Assembly (NCBI RefSeq): GCF_028890115.1
Contig: NZ_JARCJD010000005.1
Coordinates: 81,880 to 145,879 of the forward strand
Source of the DNA: Phaeobacter sp. QD34_24
Lineage (GTDB): Bacteria > Pseudomonadota > Alphaproteobacteria > Rhodobacterales > Rhodobacteraceae
Reading direction: 5' to 3'
DNA length: 64,000 nucleotides
How positions within the stretch are numbered: position 1 is the stretch's first letter; every line of letters begins with the position of its first letter. The translations under genes and the position numbers were made by a program. The notes below the pieces were generated by a model, which searched no databases, was not told where the DNA came from, and was given only the letters and a program-made list of their open reading frames with translations. Positions 1 to 8,856 of this stretch are shown piece after piece.

Positions 1-720
1 CACCGCCAGGCACAGGCAGGTAAACCCGCCAATCGCCAGAAGACTGGTCACGACGGGCACATCCGAGGTGCCAAAGAACGACCAGCGAAAGCCAGAGATC
101 AGATAGACCACCGGGTTGAACAGGGTGATCTTCTGCCAGATCGGCGGCAGCATCGAGATCGAGTAGAAAGATCCGCCCAGAAACACCAATGGCGTCACGA
201 TCAATAGCGGCACCAGTTGCAACTGCTCGAAATTTCTTGCCCAGATCCCGATGATGAACCCCAATAGCGAAAAGCTCAGGCAGGTCAGCACCAGGAACAG
301 CACCATCGCGCCGGGATGGGCGATGCTCAGATCCACAAACAGCGAGGCCGTACCCAGGATCACCAACCCGATGAACAGGGCCTTGGTTGCCGCCGCGCCC
401 ACATATCCCAGCACGATCTCAAGGAAGTTCACCGGCGCCGACAAGAGTTCGTAGACGGTGCCGATGAACTTGGGGAAATAGATCCCGAAGGACGCATTCG
501 ATATGCTCTGGGTCATCACACTCAGCATGATCAGCCCCGGCACGATAAAGGCACCGTAGGCGATCCCCTCCACCTGGTCGATACGGCTGCCGATGGCGGC
601 ACCAAAGACCACGAAGTAAAGCGAAGTCGACAGGACCGGCGACAGGAAGCTCTGCAACAGGGTGCGAAAGAAACGCCCCATTTCAGAACGATAGATCGAT
701 GCAACCGCCATCCAGTTCAT
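1..720 (-). CDS. ABC-2 type transporter permease, 3' end outside window
   Basis: Membrane subunit of an ABC-2 type exporter; the reading frame is open from the ATG at 720 to the window edge, so the C-terminus is missing. About 240 residues are visible. They begin [20 protein letters not shown] and contain several hydrophobic segments and the stretch [20 protein letters not shown], which is typical of the YadH/NodJ-like permease family. Its ATG overlaps the stop of the upstream ATPase gene by an ATGA-type overlap at 717-720, so the two are translationally coupled and form one exporter. The substrate cannot be told from sequence. Confidence 0.9.
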   Translation of the reverse strand, partial: MNWMAVASIYRSEMGRFFRTLLQSFLSPVLSTSLYFVVFGAAIGSRIDQVEGIAYGAFIVPGLIMLSVMTQSISNASFGIYFPKFIGTVYELLSAPVNFLEIVLGYVGAAATKALFIGLVILGTASLFVDLSIAHPGAMVLFLVLTCLSFSLLGFIIGIWARNFEQLQLVPLLIVTPLVFLGGSFYSISMLPPIWQKITLFNPVVYLISGFRWSFFGTSDVPVVTSLLAIGGFTCLCLAV

Positions 721-1646
721 GCCTGTTCTCCCGCGACAAGACCCACGAATATGTCTTCAAGGCTGGATTGGCGCGTCACAACATCCGCCAGCACAAGACC
801 CGCGCCCGCAACATCGTTCAAAAGCGCCGTGATGCCGGTGCGTTCGGCGCGGATGTCGTAGCTGTAGATCAGCGACCGCCCCTCCCGCGCCAGCACCAGC
901 CCATAGGATGACAGGGCCTGCGGGATCGCTTCGATCGGCTCGCTCAGCTGTACTTCCAACTGTTTCTGTCCCATCCGCGCCATCAGAGCGACCTTGTCTT
1001 CCACCAGTAGGATCTGCCCCTTGGTGATCACCCCCACCCGGTCGGCAATGGCTTCGGCCTCTTCGATGTAATGGGTGGTCAGGATGATGGTGACGCCCGC
1101 CGCCTTCAGCTCGCGCACCACCTCCCACATGTCCTTGCGCAACTCCACATCGACCCCGGCAGTGGGCTCGTCCAGGAACAGGATGCGCGGCTCGTGGCTC
1201 AGCGCCTTGGCGATCAGCACCCGCCGCTTCATGCCGCCCGAAAGCTCCTTGATCTGGCTCCTGCGCTTATCCCAGAGCGAGAGCTTTTTCAGGATATCCT
1301 CCAGCAGCGCGTCATTGCGGGGCTTGCCGAACAGCCCCCGGGAAAACCGCACCGAATTCCAGACGGTCTCGAAAGGCTCCAGGTTGATCTCCTGCGGCAC
1401 CAGACCGATCAGGCGGCGGGCCGCGCGAAACTCCTGCGCGATGTCATGCCCGCCCACAGTGACGCTGCCAGAGGTCGGCGTGGTGATGCCGCAAACGGTC
1501 GAGATCAGCGTCGTCTTGCCCGCTCCATTTGGTCCCAGAAGGGCCAGGATCTCCCCCTCTTCAATCTCCAGAGAGGCGCCCTTCAAGGCCTCAAAGCCGC
1601 CCTCGTAGGTCTTGCGCAGATCGCGGATAGACAGGATCGCTGACAT
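717..1646 (-). CDS. ABC transporter ATP-binding protein (exporter type)
   Basis: ATPase partner of the downstream ABC-2 permease, 309 aa. Walker A GPNGAGKT lies at about residues 38-45, the signature LSGGMKRR at about 135-142 and Walker B ILFLDEP near 155-161, followed by the switch His in LTTHY. The start at 1646 ([10 protein letters not shown]) is chosen over an in-frame ATG 16 codons upstream because a GGAG lies 5 nt before it and family alignment begins there. The C-terminal 80 residues resemble the extra domain of drug/polysaccharide-type exporter ATPases. Substrate unknown. Confidence 0.93.
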   Translation of the reverse strand: MSAILSIRDLRKTYEGGFEALKGASLEIEEGEILALLGPNGAGKTTLISTVCGITTPTSGSVTVGGHDIAQEFRAARRLIGLVPQEINLEPFETVWNSVRFSRGLFGKPRNDALLEDILKKLSLWDKRRSQIKELSGGMKRRVLIAKALSHEPRILFLDEPTAGVDVELRKDMWEVVRELKAAGVTIILTTHYIEEAEAIADRVGVITKGQILLVEDKVALMARMGQKQLEVQLSEPIEAIPQALSSYGLVLAREGRSLIYSYDIRAERTGITALLNDVAGAGLVLADVVTRQSSLEDIFVGLVAGEQA

Positions 1647-1763
1647 GATATCTCCGTCACTGTGGATAGGGCGCAGGCTATAGAGCGGCGGCATTTGCCA
1701 CCACTGGCGAGACGCGCAACCGCCTGTGCATGCATGCAGGGAAAACCCTGCGTCGGCCTGGGT

Positions 1764-2270
1764 TCAGGCGCCGGTGATCTTCTTGAACCAGCCCTTCTTC
1801 TCTGCGGCGGCCTCTTCATCGCCCGCGCCTTCCGGGGCCAGGTGGGTCTGCAAATTGACAAAGAACTGATCCGCCATCTTTTTGGCAAACCCGTCGATGA
1901 TGCGGCTGCCAAGCTGCGCCAGCTTGCCGCCGACCTTGGCCTCCACGTCATAGGACAGGAGCGTGCCCGTTTCCGAGGGCGCCAGGGTCACCACGGCGCC
2001 GCCCTTGGCAAACCCTGCCGCCCCGCCCTTGCCTTCGCCGGTAATGGTCAGCTTTTCACCTGGCACCAGGTCCGACAGGGTCACCTGCCCCTTGAAGGTG
2101 GCCTTCACCGGCCCGACCTTCTGGGTAACACTCGCCTCGAAGCCCTCCTCGGGCGATCCGGTGACCTCGGTCGCGCCGGGCACACAGGCTTTCAGGACCT
2201 CAGGCGTCAATAGTGCCGCATAGACCTCGGCCGGCGGGGCTGCGATTTCCTTCTGATCACTCATCTGCAT
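1764..2270 (-). CDS. SRPBCC / CoxG-like protein
   Basis: A 168-aa protein of the CoxG (carbon monoxide dehydrogenase subunit G) branch of the SRPBCC/START fold, recognised from IAAPPAEVYAALLTPEVLKA, CVPG and the GEGKGGAAGFAKGGAVVTL region. Family members bind hydrophobic ligands or help recruit molybdenum CODH to membranes. No CODH genes are visible here, so the role is open. The start at 2270 has GGAGG 8 nt upstream. The tail is acidic and then basic (EKKGWFKKITGA), consistent with a membrane-proximal C-terminus. It is co-directional with the downstream exporter genes but separated by about 117 nt. Confidence 0.85.
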   Translation of the reverse strand: MQMSDQKEIAAPPAEVYAALLTPEVLKACVPGATEVTGSPEEGFEASVTQKVGPVKATFKGQVTLSDLVPGEKLTITGEGKGGAAGFAKGGAVVTLAPSETGTLLSYDVEAKVGGKLAQLGSRIIDGFAKKMADQFFVNLQTHLAPEGAGDEEAAAEKKGWFKKITGA

Positions 2271-2406
2271 GGCGGTATCCTCCGTATGACCTGGGTGTGG
2301 CGTTGCTGCCCTGCACCCAGACCTAACCGAACGTTTCGACCTCTGCAAAGCCGGAAGCCGAAAGTTGACAGTGGCTCAGAGCGCTTGGCTGGCATTCCGC
2401 CCCGCG

Positions 2407-3330
2407 TCACTCCACCGGTCGGGCGTTGGCGGCGGGCATCAGATGATCGACCACTGCTGCAATGACAGTGCCGTCGCGCAGGATACGCCCATGTCCCAGA
2501 CCTGCGGTCACATGCAGCCTGGCACCGGGCCAGCTCTCGGCCAGGGCGCGCCCTTCGGAGGCAGGCACCACCCGGTCGCCATTGTCATGCACGATCAGAG
2601 CGGGTTGCGACAGGCCAGGCGCAAGATCAGTTCCGCGCAGCGCCTCGAACGGGACGCCATAGCGCCGCTCCAGCCGTTTCTGTGCGCCCTTGGCCACCTT
2701 TTCGCCAAAGCCCAGCAGGCGCGCAATCTTCCCGAGGTACAGCTCCAGATCCGTTGGCGGCGCAAGCAGGGCAACCCGGTCGACCTTGAGCCCGCGCGCC
2801 AGCGCCGCAACCGTTGCCGCCGCGCCGTTGGAATGGGCGACGATCCCGGCAAGCGGCCCCAGATGGGTCGCGACCTCCTCGGTCACCCAGAGCATTTCCG
2901 GCAGGGAGCTGCGCCGCCCGGCAGCCGCACCGTGACCCGGGGCATCAAAGGCGACAACGCGAAACCCTGCCTCAACCAGCGGCGCTGCAAAACCGCCCAA
3001 TTGCCCTGCCCGCCCCGACATGCCGTGCACCAACAGGATCGTTGGCAGAACCGCCTGCCCCCGCGCACCGCAATACTGCCCAACCGGGCGCCAGTCATAA
3101 ACCGGGATCTGCGCGCCCGATTTCAGGGTCAATGGCCGCGCCGCAGAGGTGGCCAGCCAGCTCTTTTCCTGAGGCGACAGCTTGTGGCGCCGGGGCGTGG
3201 TGAACAACCGCGCCAGCACAAAGGCGGCGGCCGTCGGCGAGACGCTCCCCAACAGCCCCGAAATCCGCTGGATCAGCGCAAGGACAGGCGGGCGGCGCTT
3301 GGGTTTGATGTGCGTTGTGGCGCTGACCAT
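2407..3330 (-). CDS. alpha/beta-fold hydrolase
   Basis: A 307-aa alpha/beta hydrolase. It shows the oxyanion-region LLVHGMSGRAGQ, VVAFDAPGHG, and a nucleophile-elbow position AHSNGA (Gly-X-Ser-X-Gly relaxed to His-Ser-Asn-Gly), with a late Asp (HDNGDRVVP) and His (AGLGHGRIL) to complete the triad. The start at 3330 is supported by AGGAGG 7 nt upstream; longer in-frame starts would run through the operator region. It is divergent from an HxlR regulator and shares a promoter region with twin inverted repeats, so HxlR control is likely. The substrate is unknown. Confidence 0.88.
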   Translation of the reverse strand: MVSATTHIKPKRRPPVLALIQRISGLLGSVSPTAAAFVLARLFTTPRRHKLSPQEKSWLATSAARPLTLKSGAQIPVYDWRPVGQYCGARGQAVLPTILLVHGMSGRAGQLGGFAAPLVEAGFRVVAFDAPGHGAAAGRRSSLPEMLWVTEEVATHLGPLAGIVAHSNGAAATVAALARGLKVDRVALLAPPTDLELYLGKIARLLGFGEKVAKGAQKRLERRYGVPFEALRGTDLAPGLSQPALIVHDNGDRVVPASEGRALAESWPGARLHVTAGLGHGRILRDGTVIAAVVDHLMPAANARPVE

Positions 3331-3409
3331 GGCTGGCCCTCCTGATGCTGTGCGATGCGGGAAGACACGGGAGGAGTTCATTCCGTGTTCCTGATCATCA
3401 AAATAGTAG

Positions 3410-3424
3410 GTTCTATTTAAGAAC
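3410..3424. promoter_or_regulatory. Candidate HxlR operator, copy 1
   Basis: GTTCT-ATTTA-AGAAC: perfect 5-bp arms around a 5-nt spacer, between the divergent hydrolase and hxlR genes. A second near-identical repeat lies 24 bp away centre to centre, so both are on nearly the same helix face. HxlR-family dimers typically bind such short inverted repeats; assignment to this regulator is inference. Confidence 0.65.
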
Positions 3425-3433
3425 TCATTATCA

Positions 3434-3448
3434 GTTCCATTTGGGAAC
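3434..3448. promoter_or_regulatory. Candidate HxlR operator, copy 2
   Basis: GTTCC-ATTTG-GGAAC, the partner of the repeat at 3410-3424; the shared pattern is GTTCYATTTRRGAAC. It ends 27 bp before the hxlR start codon, where binding would block hxlR transcription, suggesting autorepression. Confidence 0.65.
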
Positions 3449-3475
3449 CATGTCAATCCATGCTATGGAGGGCCC

Positions 3476-3937
3476 ATGAAATGGCATGACATGAAAGATG
3501 CCGCCTGCCCGGTGGCCCGGGCGATGGCGGTGATAGGCGACCGCTGGACCCTGTTGATTTTAAGGGAATGTTTTCTTGGAACCCGCCGGTTCGACGGGTT
3601 TCAGCAGCGTCTTGGAATCACCCGGCATCTGCTGGCGGAACGGTTGAAACGGCTGGAGTCTGCGGGCCTGTTGAAGCGCCACCCCTACCAGGAGCGCCCC
3701 CTGCGTCATGAATACAGGCTCACCGATTCGGGAAAGGCCTTTGCCCCGGTCATGCTGGCGCTGCAGGATTGGTCCCGCAACAACCTGCCCTGTGACGACA
3801 GCGCTCCGATCTCTTTCGTGCTGCGCGAGAACGGCGCGGAGATCGACCCGGTTCTGACCGACCGGCGCAGCGGGCAGGAACTGAACCACCGCACGGTCTT
3901 GATGCGGCCAAACACAGAAACACGCGCCAAGGGCTGA
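3476..3937 (+). CDS. HxlR-family winged-helix transcriptional regulator
   Basis: A 153-aa HxlR-type DNA-binding protein. It begins MKWHDMKDAACPVARAM and has the family core IGDRWTLLILRECFLGTRRFDGF, the recognition region ITRHLLAERLKRLESAGLL and the wing YQERPLRHEYRLTDSG. The Cys at position 11, just before the winged helix, is the place where redox or electrophile-sensing HxlR proteins (YodB type) carry their sensor Cys. Ligand sensing here is inference. It is divergent from an alpha/beta hydrolase over a 145-bp region with two matching operators. Confidence 0.92.
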   Translation: MKWHDMKDAACPVARAMAVIGDRWTLLILRECFLGTRRFDGFQQRLGITRHLLAERLKRLESAGLLKRHPYQERPLRHEYRLTDSGKAFAPVMLALQDWSRNNLPCDDSAPISFVLRENGAEIDPVLTDRRSGQELNHRTVLMRPNTETRAKG

Positions 3938-3975
3938 CCGGCTGCACATGCGCTGTGCATGCATGAGCGCCCCAA

Positions 3976-3993
3976 TATCTTGATGTCGAGACA
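3976..3993. promoter_or_regulatory. MarR-type operator, distal copy
   Basis: TATCTTGA-TG-TCGAGACA, an 18-bp imperfect palindrome of the TATCTYGA-N2-TCRAGATA type often bound by alphaproteobacterial MarR-family repressors. The centre is 27 bp from the second copy. No marR gene is adjacent, so the regulator would be encoded elsewhere. Confidence 0.5.
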
Positions 3994-4002
3994 CCCGCAT
4001 TA

Positions 4003-4020
4003 TATCTCGACGGCGAGATA
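4003..4020. promoter_or_regulatory. MarR-type operator, proximal copy
   Basis: TATCTCG-ACGG-CGAGATA with perfect 7-bp arms, immediately upstream of the Shine-Dalgarno (AAAGGAG) of the oxidoreductase gene at 4035. Binding here would cover the start region of transcription or translation. Confidence 0.6.
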
Positions 4021-4034
4021 AAAGGAGTTACCTC

Positions 4035-4709
4035 ATGAAAATCATCCTCTTTGGCGCCACCGGCGATGTGGGCCATGCCACCCTGCGCGAAGCTTTGGCC
4101 CGCGGCCATCAGGTCACGGCCGTCGCGCGCAATCCGGGACGGCTGACTGCCCTGTCCCCCAAGGTGAAAACCGTGGCGCTGGATCTGCTGACAGAGACCA
4201 ATGCCGCGGCACAGGCGGCTGACGGGCATGACATCCTGATCAGCGCCCTGCGCCCTGCAGCGGGTCGCGAAAGCGATCTGGTCCCCCTGACCCGCACCGC
4301 TCTGGCAGCCGCGCGATCTGCGGGCATCCCCGCCCTGATCACCGGCGGGGCGGCTCTGTTGAAACTGGCCGATGGCAGCGGCCACACGGTTCTGAGCGCT
4401 CCGGGTTTCCTGCCGCCCGAAATCCGCCCCATCGCCGAGGCCTGCGCCGCGCAGGATGCGCTGCTGGAAGCGGAGCAGGAGACCTGCTGGACCTGCCTGC
4501 GCCCGCCCGCGATGCTGCTGCAGGACAGCCGCACGGGGCAGTACCAGTTGGGCACGGACACGCTGGTCACCGATGCCGAGGGGCAATCGCGGATTTCCTA
4601 TGCGGATTTTGCCGTTGCGATGATGGACCTTGCCGAGGCGCCGCAATCCCCCCGCCGTCGTCTCACCGCAGGCTGGGCGGCTCCCGCGCCCGCTCTGCAG
4701 CCCGGCTGA
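4035..4709 (+). CDS. NAD(P)-binding atypical SDR (NmrA/YwnB-like)
   Basis: A 224-aa Rossmann protein. The N-terminal MKIILFGATGDVGHATLREA has the GATGxxG nucleotide motif of atypical SDRs, followed by VTAVARNPGRL, the Arg/Asn pattern common in NADP binding. It lacks YxxxK, as expected for NmrA-like and YwnB-like proteins. Family members are flavin/quinone reductases or redox sensors and are often induced by electrophiles. Two MarR-type operators sit directly upstream, which fits induction by a small aromatic or oxidising compound. It is monocistronic: the next gene is on the opposite strand. Confidence 0.88.
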   Translation: MKIILFGATGDVGHATLREALARGHQVTAVARNPGRLTALSPKVKTVALDLLTETNAAAQAADGHDILISALRPAAGRESDLVPLTRTALAAARSAGIPALITGGAALLKLADGSGHTVLSAPGFLPPEIRPIAEACAAQDALLEAEQETCWTCLRPPAMLLQDSRTGQYQLGTDTLVTDAEGQSRISYADFAVAMMDLAEAPQSPRRRLTAGWAAPAPALQPG

Positions 4710-4828
4710 CGCCGAAACTGCAGCGGCCTTGGGCCCGGCAGCGCGCTTTTGCAAGACAACAGACGAGATCGGCAGCCGCAATCCTACCCGTATCGCGCGT
4801 CCGCGCCGTGCCGTCCGGCACGGCGCCC

Positions 4829-4876
4829 GGCCCAACGGCAGCAGATCATCCGGGATGATCTTCCTGTCGGCGGGAG
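4829..4876 (+). repeat. Candidate REP-like intergenic element, copy A
   Basis: GGCCCAACGG (4829-4838), then 30 nt, then GGCGGGAG (4869-4876). The interior contains a hairpin AGATCATC-CGG-GATGATCT (4843-4861). An element with the same two end motifs, the same 30-nt spacing and a different internal hairpin occurs at 54952-54999. Confidence 0.45.
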
Positions 4877-4894
4877 TCCCCCCCCCTGCCCCGA

Positions 4895-4918
4895 CCCAGG
4901 CCCAGGCCCAGGCCCAGG
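4895..4918. repeat. Four tandem CCCAGG hexamers
   Basis: Four exact CCCAGG units in a row, 17 bp downstream of a 9-base C run (4878-4886), in the gap between the atypical SDR gene and the convergent crotonase gene. Both tracts are slippage-prone. They lie outside any gene I can support. Confidence 0.8.
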
Positions 4919-4945
4919 CTTAGAGCATCACGGAAACCACCCGCG

Positions 4946-5806
4946 CTATCGGTTGCTCTTGGGGATTTCCTCCCTCAGCGTCCAATCGTAAGTGCCTTCG
5001 TCCCGTTCACGCACGGTCTGTTTCCAACCCATGTCCTCGGACCGGTCCTTGAAGGCGATCCCTTCCGGGGAATGCCGGGTGATCCCGTCAAAGATCGTCG
5101 CAAGGCGCTGGGTCTGCATCAGGCCGGTCTGCTCGATCGCCTGGTTGATCACTATCTTCTGCATCGCAAGCTGGTTGACCGGCACTGTCGCCATGCGCGC
5201 CGCCAGTTCCTCCACCGCGTCCTCCAACCGCTCCTGCGGCACCGCCTTCAGGACCAACCCCATGTCGGCCGCCTCCCGCCCGGAAATCTTGTCACCGGTG
5301 AACAGCATCCGCTTGGCCCGCTCCGCGCCCAGCCGGTAGACCCACATCGCCGTCGTCGGACAGCCCCAGACACGGGCGGGCATGTAGCCGATCTGGGCCT
5401 CCTCGGCCATGATCGTCATGTCGGCGCATAGCGCGATGTCCGAACCGCCCGCCACCGCAAAACCATGTACCTTGCAGACCACCGGCTTCACCGCCCGCCA
5501 GAGCGACATGAAATGCTGGGTGTTTTCCCACATGAAGCGATAATCCTTGATCGGATCCCAGGGCATGGCTTGCGTCGCCTCACCCGATCCATTGCCTTCG
5601 GCGTAATAGGCCAGGTCATAGCCCGCACAGAAGGCCTCGCCCGCGCCGGACAGGACCATCACATGCACGCCGGGATCCGCATCCGCCCGCGCCACCGCCG
5701 CCGCCAGATCCTGCGGCATGCGATCGTCGATGGCGTTCATCACATCCGGCCGGTTCAGCGTAATCCGCGCGATCCGACCGTCTTTTTCATAGGCAACCGT
5801 GGTCAT
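4946..5806 (-). CDS. Enoyl-CoA hydratase/isomerase (crotonase) family protein
   Basis: A 286-aa crotonase-fold protein with the CoA-binding/oxyanion segments GAGEAFCAGYDLAYY (near 54-68) and HGFAVAGGSDIAL (near 114-126). The two catalytic glutamates of classical enoyl-CoA hydratase are not conserved: GGxE reads GGSD (Asp123) and the PE position reads PA (Ala144). Another crotonase chemistry is therefore likely. It lies 92 bp downstream of pobA on the same strand, suggesting aromatic or phenylpropanoid side-chain catabolism, but the reaction is not established. A GGAGG sits 5 nt before the start. Confidence 0.87.
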   Translation of the reverse strand: MTTVAYEKDGRIARITLNRPDVMNAIDDRMPQDLAAAVARADADPGVHVMVLSGAGEAFCAGYDLAYYAEGNGSGEATQAMPWDPIKDYRFMWENTQHFMSLWRAVKPVVCKVHGFAVAGGSDIALCADMTIMAEEAQIGYMPARVWGCPTTAMWVYRLGAERAKRMLFTGDKISGREAADMGLVLKAVPQERLEDAVEELAARMATVPVNQLAMQKIVINQAIEQTGLMQTQRLATIFDGITRHSPEGIAFKDRSEDMGWKQTVRERDEGTYDWTLREEIPKSNR

Positions 5807-5898
5807 CTTTTCCTCCCTCTCTTGAGGTCAGAAAAGCACGCCCGGCCTTGCAGACAAAGCCGGGCGGACGTGACGTCAGTTGGATCAGTTCCGTTGGA

Positions 5899-7110
<1,212 letters not shown>

Positions 7111-7131
7111 CTATGGCGGTGACCGCAGCTT

Positions 7132-7154
7132 TTGCGAATGGACCATCTGCGCAA
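7132..7154. promoter_or_regulatory. Inverted repeat between pobA and pobR
   Basis: TTGCG at 7132-7136 and CGCAA at 7150-7154 flank a spacer containing ATGG-A-CCAT, giving a partly symmetric 23-bp element in the divergent promoter region. It may be the PobR site or part of it. If pobR began at the TTG or ATG at 7132/7138, this would be coding instead. Confidence 0.35.
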
Positions 7155-7173
7155 CTTCTTGTATATTTCGTAC

Positions 7174-8034
7174 ATGACCGATGCGCTTCAGATCCGCAGC
7201 TACAACCTGTTCGGGGAAACCGACGAACTGGCGGATGTGCTCCATGTGGAGACCATTCGCTCCCGCTCGGAACAACACGACTGGGAGCTTTCCCCGCATC
7301 GGCATGCGCGGCTGCATCAAATTCTGTTCATGACCAGCGGCGGCGGCAAGGTGGACCTGGACGGCAAGCCCAATGACCTGCCAGCCCCCTGTTTCGTCAA
7401 TATCCCGCGCGGCGTGGTGCATGGGTATCAGTTTGACCCCGACACCATGGGTTGGGTCGCGACCCTACCATCGGATCTGCTGGATCACTCCATTCGCGCG
7501 GGCGAAGGGGTGCATGGTCCGCTGGATCACCCCTGCGTGCAGCCCCTACCGCAAGAGCTGCACAGCATGGCGGAAACCCTGTTTCGCGAATATCACGGTC
7601 AGAGCTTTGCGCGGGCCCAGATGCTGCGCGCCCTGGCAGGCGCCCTGACAGCCCTGGCGGCCCGCCACATTCACGAAGCCGAAGGCAAGGGGCGTCACAC
7701 CGAAGGCAGCCCAGTGTTTACCCGCTTTGAAACCCTGGTTGAGCAGCACTTTCGCAGCCGCCGTCCTTTGGCGGATTACGCTGATGATTTGGCCGTGTCT
7801 CCCACCCACCTCAATCGCATCGTGCATCAGGCCACCGGTCAGTCGGCCTCGCATCTGGTGAACGAACGCATGCTGCGCGAGGCACGCCGGATGCTGCTTT
7901 ACACCTCTCTCAGCGCGGCCCAGATCGCCTATGAACTGGGCTTCAGCGATCCGGCCCATTTCAGCAGGGTCTTTGCAAAGGGCACCGGCATGCCCCCTCG
8001 CAGATTCCGCACCCGGTTGGGTGACAACCCTTGA
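7174..8034 (+). CDS. pobR: AraC-family regulator of pobA
   Basis: A 286-aa AraC/XylS regulator. The N-terminal cupin-type ligand domain includes LSPHRHARLHQILFM and VNIPRGVVHGYQF, and the C-terminal double helix-turn-helix includes YADDLAVSPTHLNRIVHQATG and AQIAYELGFSDPAHFSRVFAKGTG. The position divergent from pobA, plus the cupin region, identify it as PobR, the 4-hydroxybenzoate-responsive activator. The start is uncertain: ATG 7174 (MTDALQIRSYNLFGE) fits the family N-terminus best, but no strong Shine-Dalgarno precedes it; ATG 7138 and TTG 7132 are also in frame. Confidence 0.88.
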   Translation: MTDALQIRSYNLFGETDELADVLHVETIRSRSEQHDWELSPHRHARLHQILFMTSGGGKVDLDGKPNDLPAPCFVNIPRGVVHGYQFDPDTMGWVATLPSDLLDHSIRAGEGVHGPLDHPCVQPLPQELHSMAETLFREYHGQSFARAQMLRALAGALTALAARHIHEAEGKGRHTEGSPVFTRFETLVEQHFRSRRPLADYADDLAVSPTHLNRIVHQATGQSASHLVNERMLREARRMLLYTSLSAAQIAYELGFSDPAHFSRVFAKGTGMPPRRFRTRLGDNP

Positions 8035-8036
8035 TG

Positions 8037-8684
8037 TCACATATCCGAGGGCTCACGCGGCACCGGCAATAGCCCATTGAGAAGCATCGCGAGATACTGT
8101 TCGGCGATCTCTTCATGGGGAACCGGACGCGCGGTGCGGTTCCAGAAGGGGATCCAATTGAGCGCCCCAAAGACCCCTGCGGCCACAAGCCGTGGATCGC
8201 AGTGGCGGATCACCCCTTCGCGGATACCCTGTTCGATCAGCGTACGCAGCTGAAAATCCACGCGGGCCTTGCCCTCGTGCAGGGCCTCGCGGCGCTCGGG
8301 CGACAGGCTGTGCGGGCGCACCATGGCAAGGCTGGCGCCCAGATCCGTCGAGACCCATTCGCAGTACCCCCGGATCAGACGCGAGATCCGCTCCTCCACC
8401 GGCAGGCTGTCATCACGGCTCAGCTCCATCACCTCGCCCAGGAACTCCAGGCTCAGCTGATGGCACCCAAACAGGATGTCCTCCTTGCTTTGCACATAAT
8501 AGTAGATCGTGCGCTTGGTGATATTGAGCGCCGCCGCGATATCCTCCAGCGAGGTCTGCTCATAGCCCTGATCGTTGAACAGGCGTGCCCCGGCCATCAG
8601 CACCGCGCGGCGCTTGATCTCGCGCTGCGCGCTGCGGCTGTCTGCCGCCTTTGTCGCCGTCTTGGCCCAGGTCTTGTTTCCCAT
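8037..8684 (-). CDS. TetR-family transcriptional repressor
   Basis: A 215-aa TetR regulator. The HTH near residues 30-70 reads AGARLFNDQGYEQTSLEDIAAALNITKRTIYYYVQSKEDIL. The C-terminal ligand domain resembles TetR_C proteins found beside acyl-CoA catabolic genes. It is divergent from the thiolase-led operon at 8857, and the 172-bp shared region holds two copies of a ~21-bp element in opposite orientation. The likely effector is an acyl-CoA of the pathway (inference). Its stop lies 2 bp from the convergent pobR stop. Confidence 0.92.
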   Translation of the reverse strand: MGNKTWAKTATKAADSRSAQREIKRRAVLMAGARLFNDQGYEQTSLEDIAAALNITKRTIYYYVQSKEDILFGCHQLSLEFLGEVMELSRDDSLPVEERISRLIRGYCEWVSTDLGASLAMVRPHSLSPERREALHEGKARVDFQLRTLIEQGIREGVIRHCDPRLVAAGVFGALNWIPFWNRTARPVPHEEIAEQYLAMLLNGLLPVPREPSDM

Positions 8685-8739
8685 CGCGAATGCCCGTCAT
8701 ACCCCTGCGCACACCCAAAGCCCCATCGATTGACGCCCG

Positions 8740-8760
8740 GTAATTACACTCACCAGTTAC
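8740..8760 (+). promoter_or_regulatory. Candidate TetR operator, copy 1
   Basis: A 21-bp element built around AATTACACT followed by GTTAC. It matches the reverse complement of 8796-8816 at 16 of 21 positions. The pair flanks a TTGACA hexamer, so occupancy would block both divergent promoters. Confidence 0.5.
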
Positions 8761-8767
8761 ACGGTTC

Positions 8768-8795
8768 TTGACAGTTTGCCCAGCCCGCATTGAAA
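8768..8795 (+). promoter_or_regulatory. Candidate sigma-70 promoter of the acyl-CoA operon
   Basis: A perfect -35 TTGACA at 8768-8773 is followed after 16 nt by a weak -10 (TTGAAA, 8790-8795). It lies between two inverted operator-like elements and 61 bp before the thiolase start codon. Confidence 0.4.
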
Positions 8796-8816
8796 GTAAC
8801 CCGCAAGTGTAATTTC
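8796..8816 (-). promoter_or_regulatory. Candidate TetR operator, copy 2
   Basis: The second, inverted copy of the element at 8740-8760, containing AGTGTAATT. It overlaps the region just downstream of the proposed -10 of the thiolase operon. Confidence 0.5.
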
Positions 8817-8856
8817 GACTCGCACACAGTTTTGACACGCGCAGGGGAGAGAACCA

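Noticed and set aside
1727..1751. TGTGCATGCATG and a GCAGGG-AAAA-CCCTGC hairpin, with a similar TGTGCATGCATG near 3953
   Set aside because: The hairpin is short (6 bp) and has no T tract; the shared 12-mer is a low-complexity CATG repeat that two occurrences do not support as an element.
4878..4918. CCCAGG tandem repeats as a CRISPR-like or phase-variation tract
   Set aside because: There are only four 6-bp units, with no spacers and no gene reading through them.
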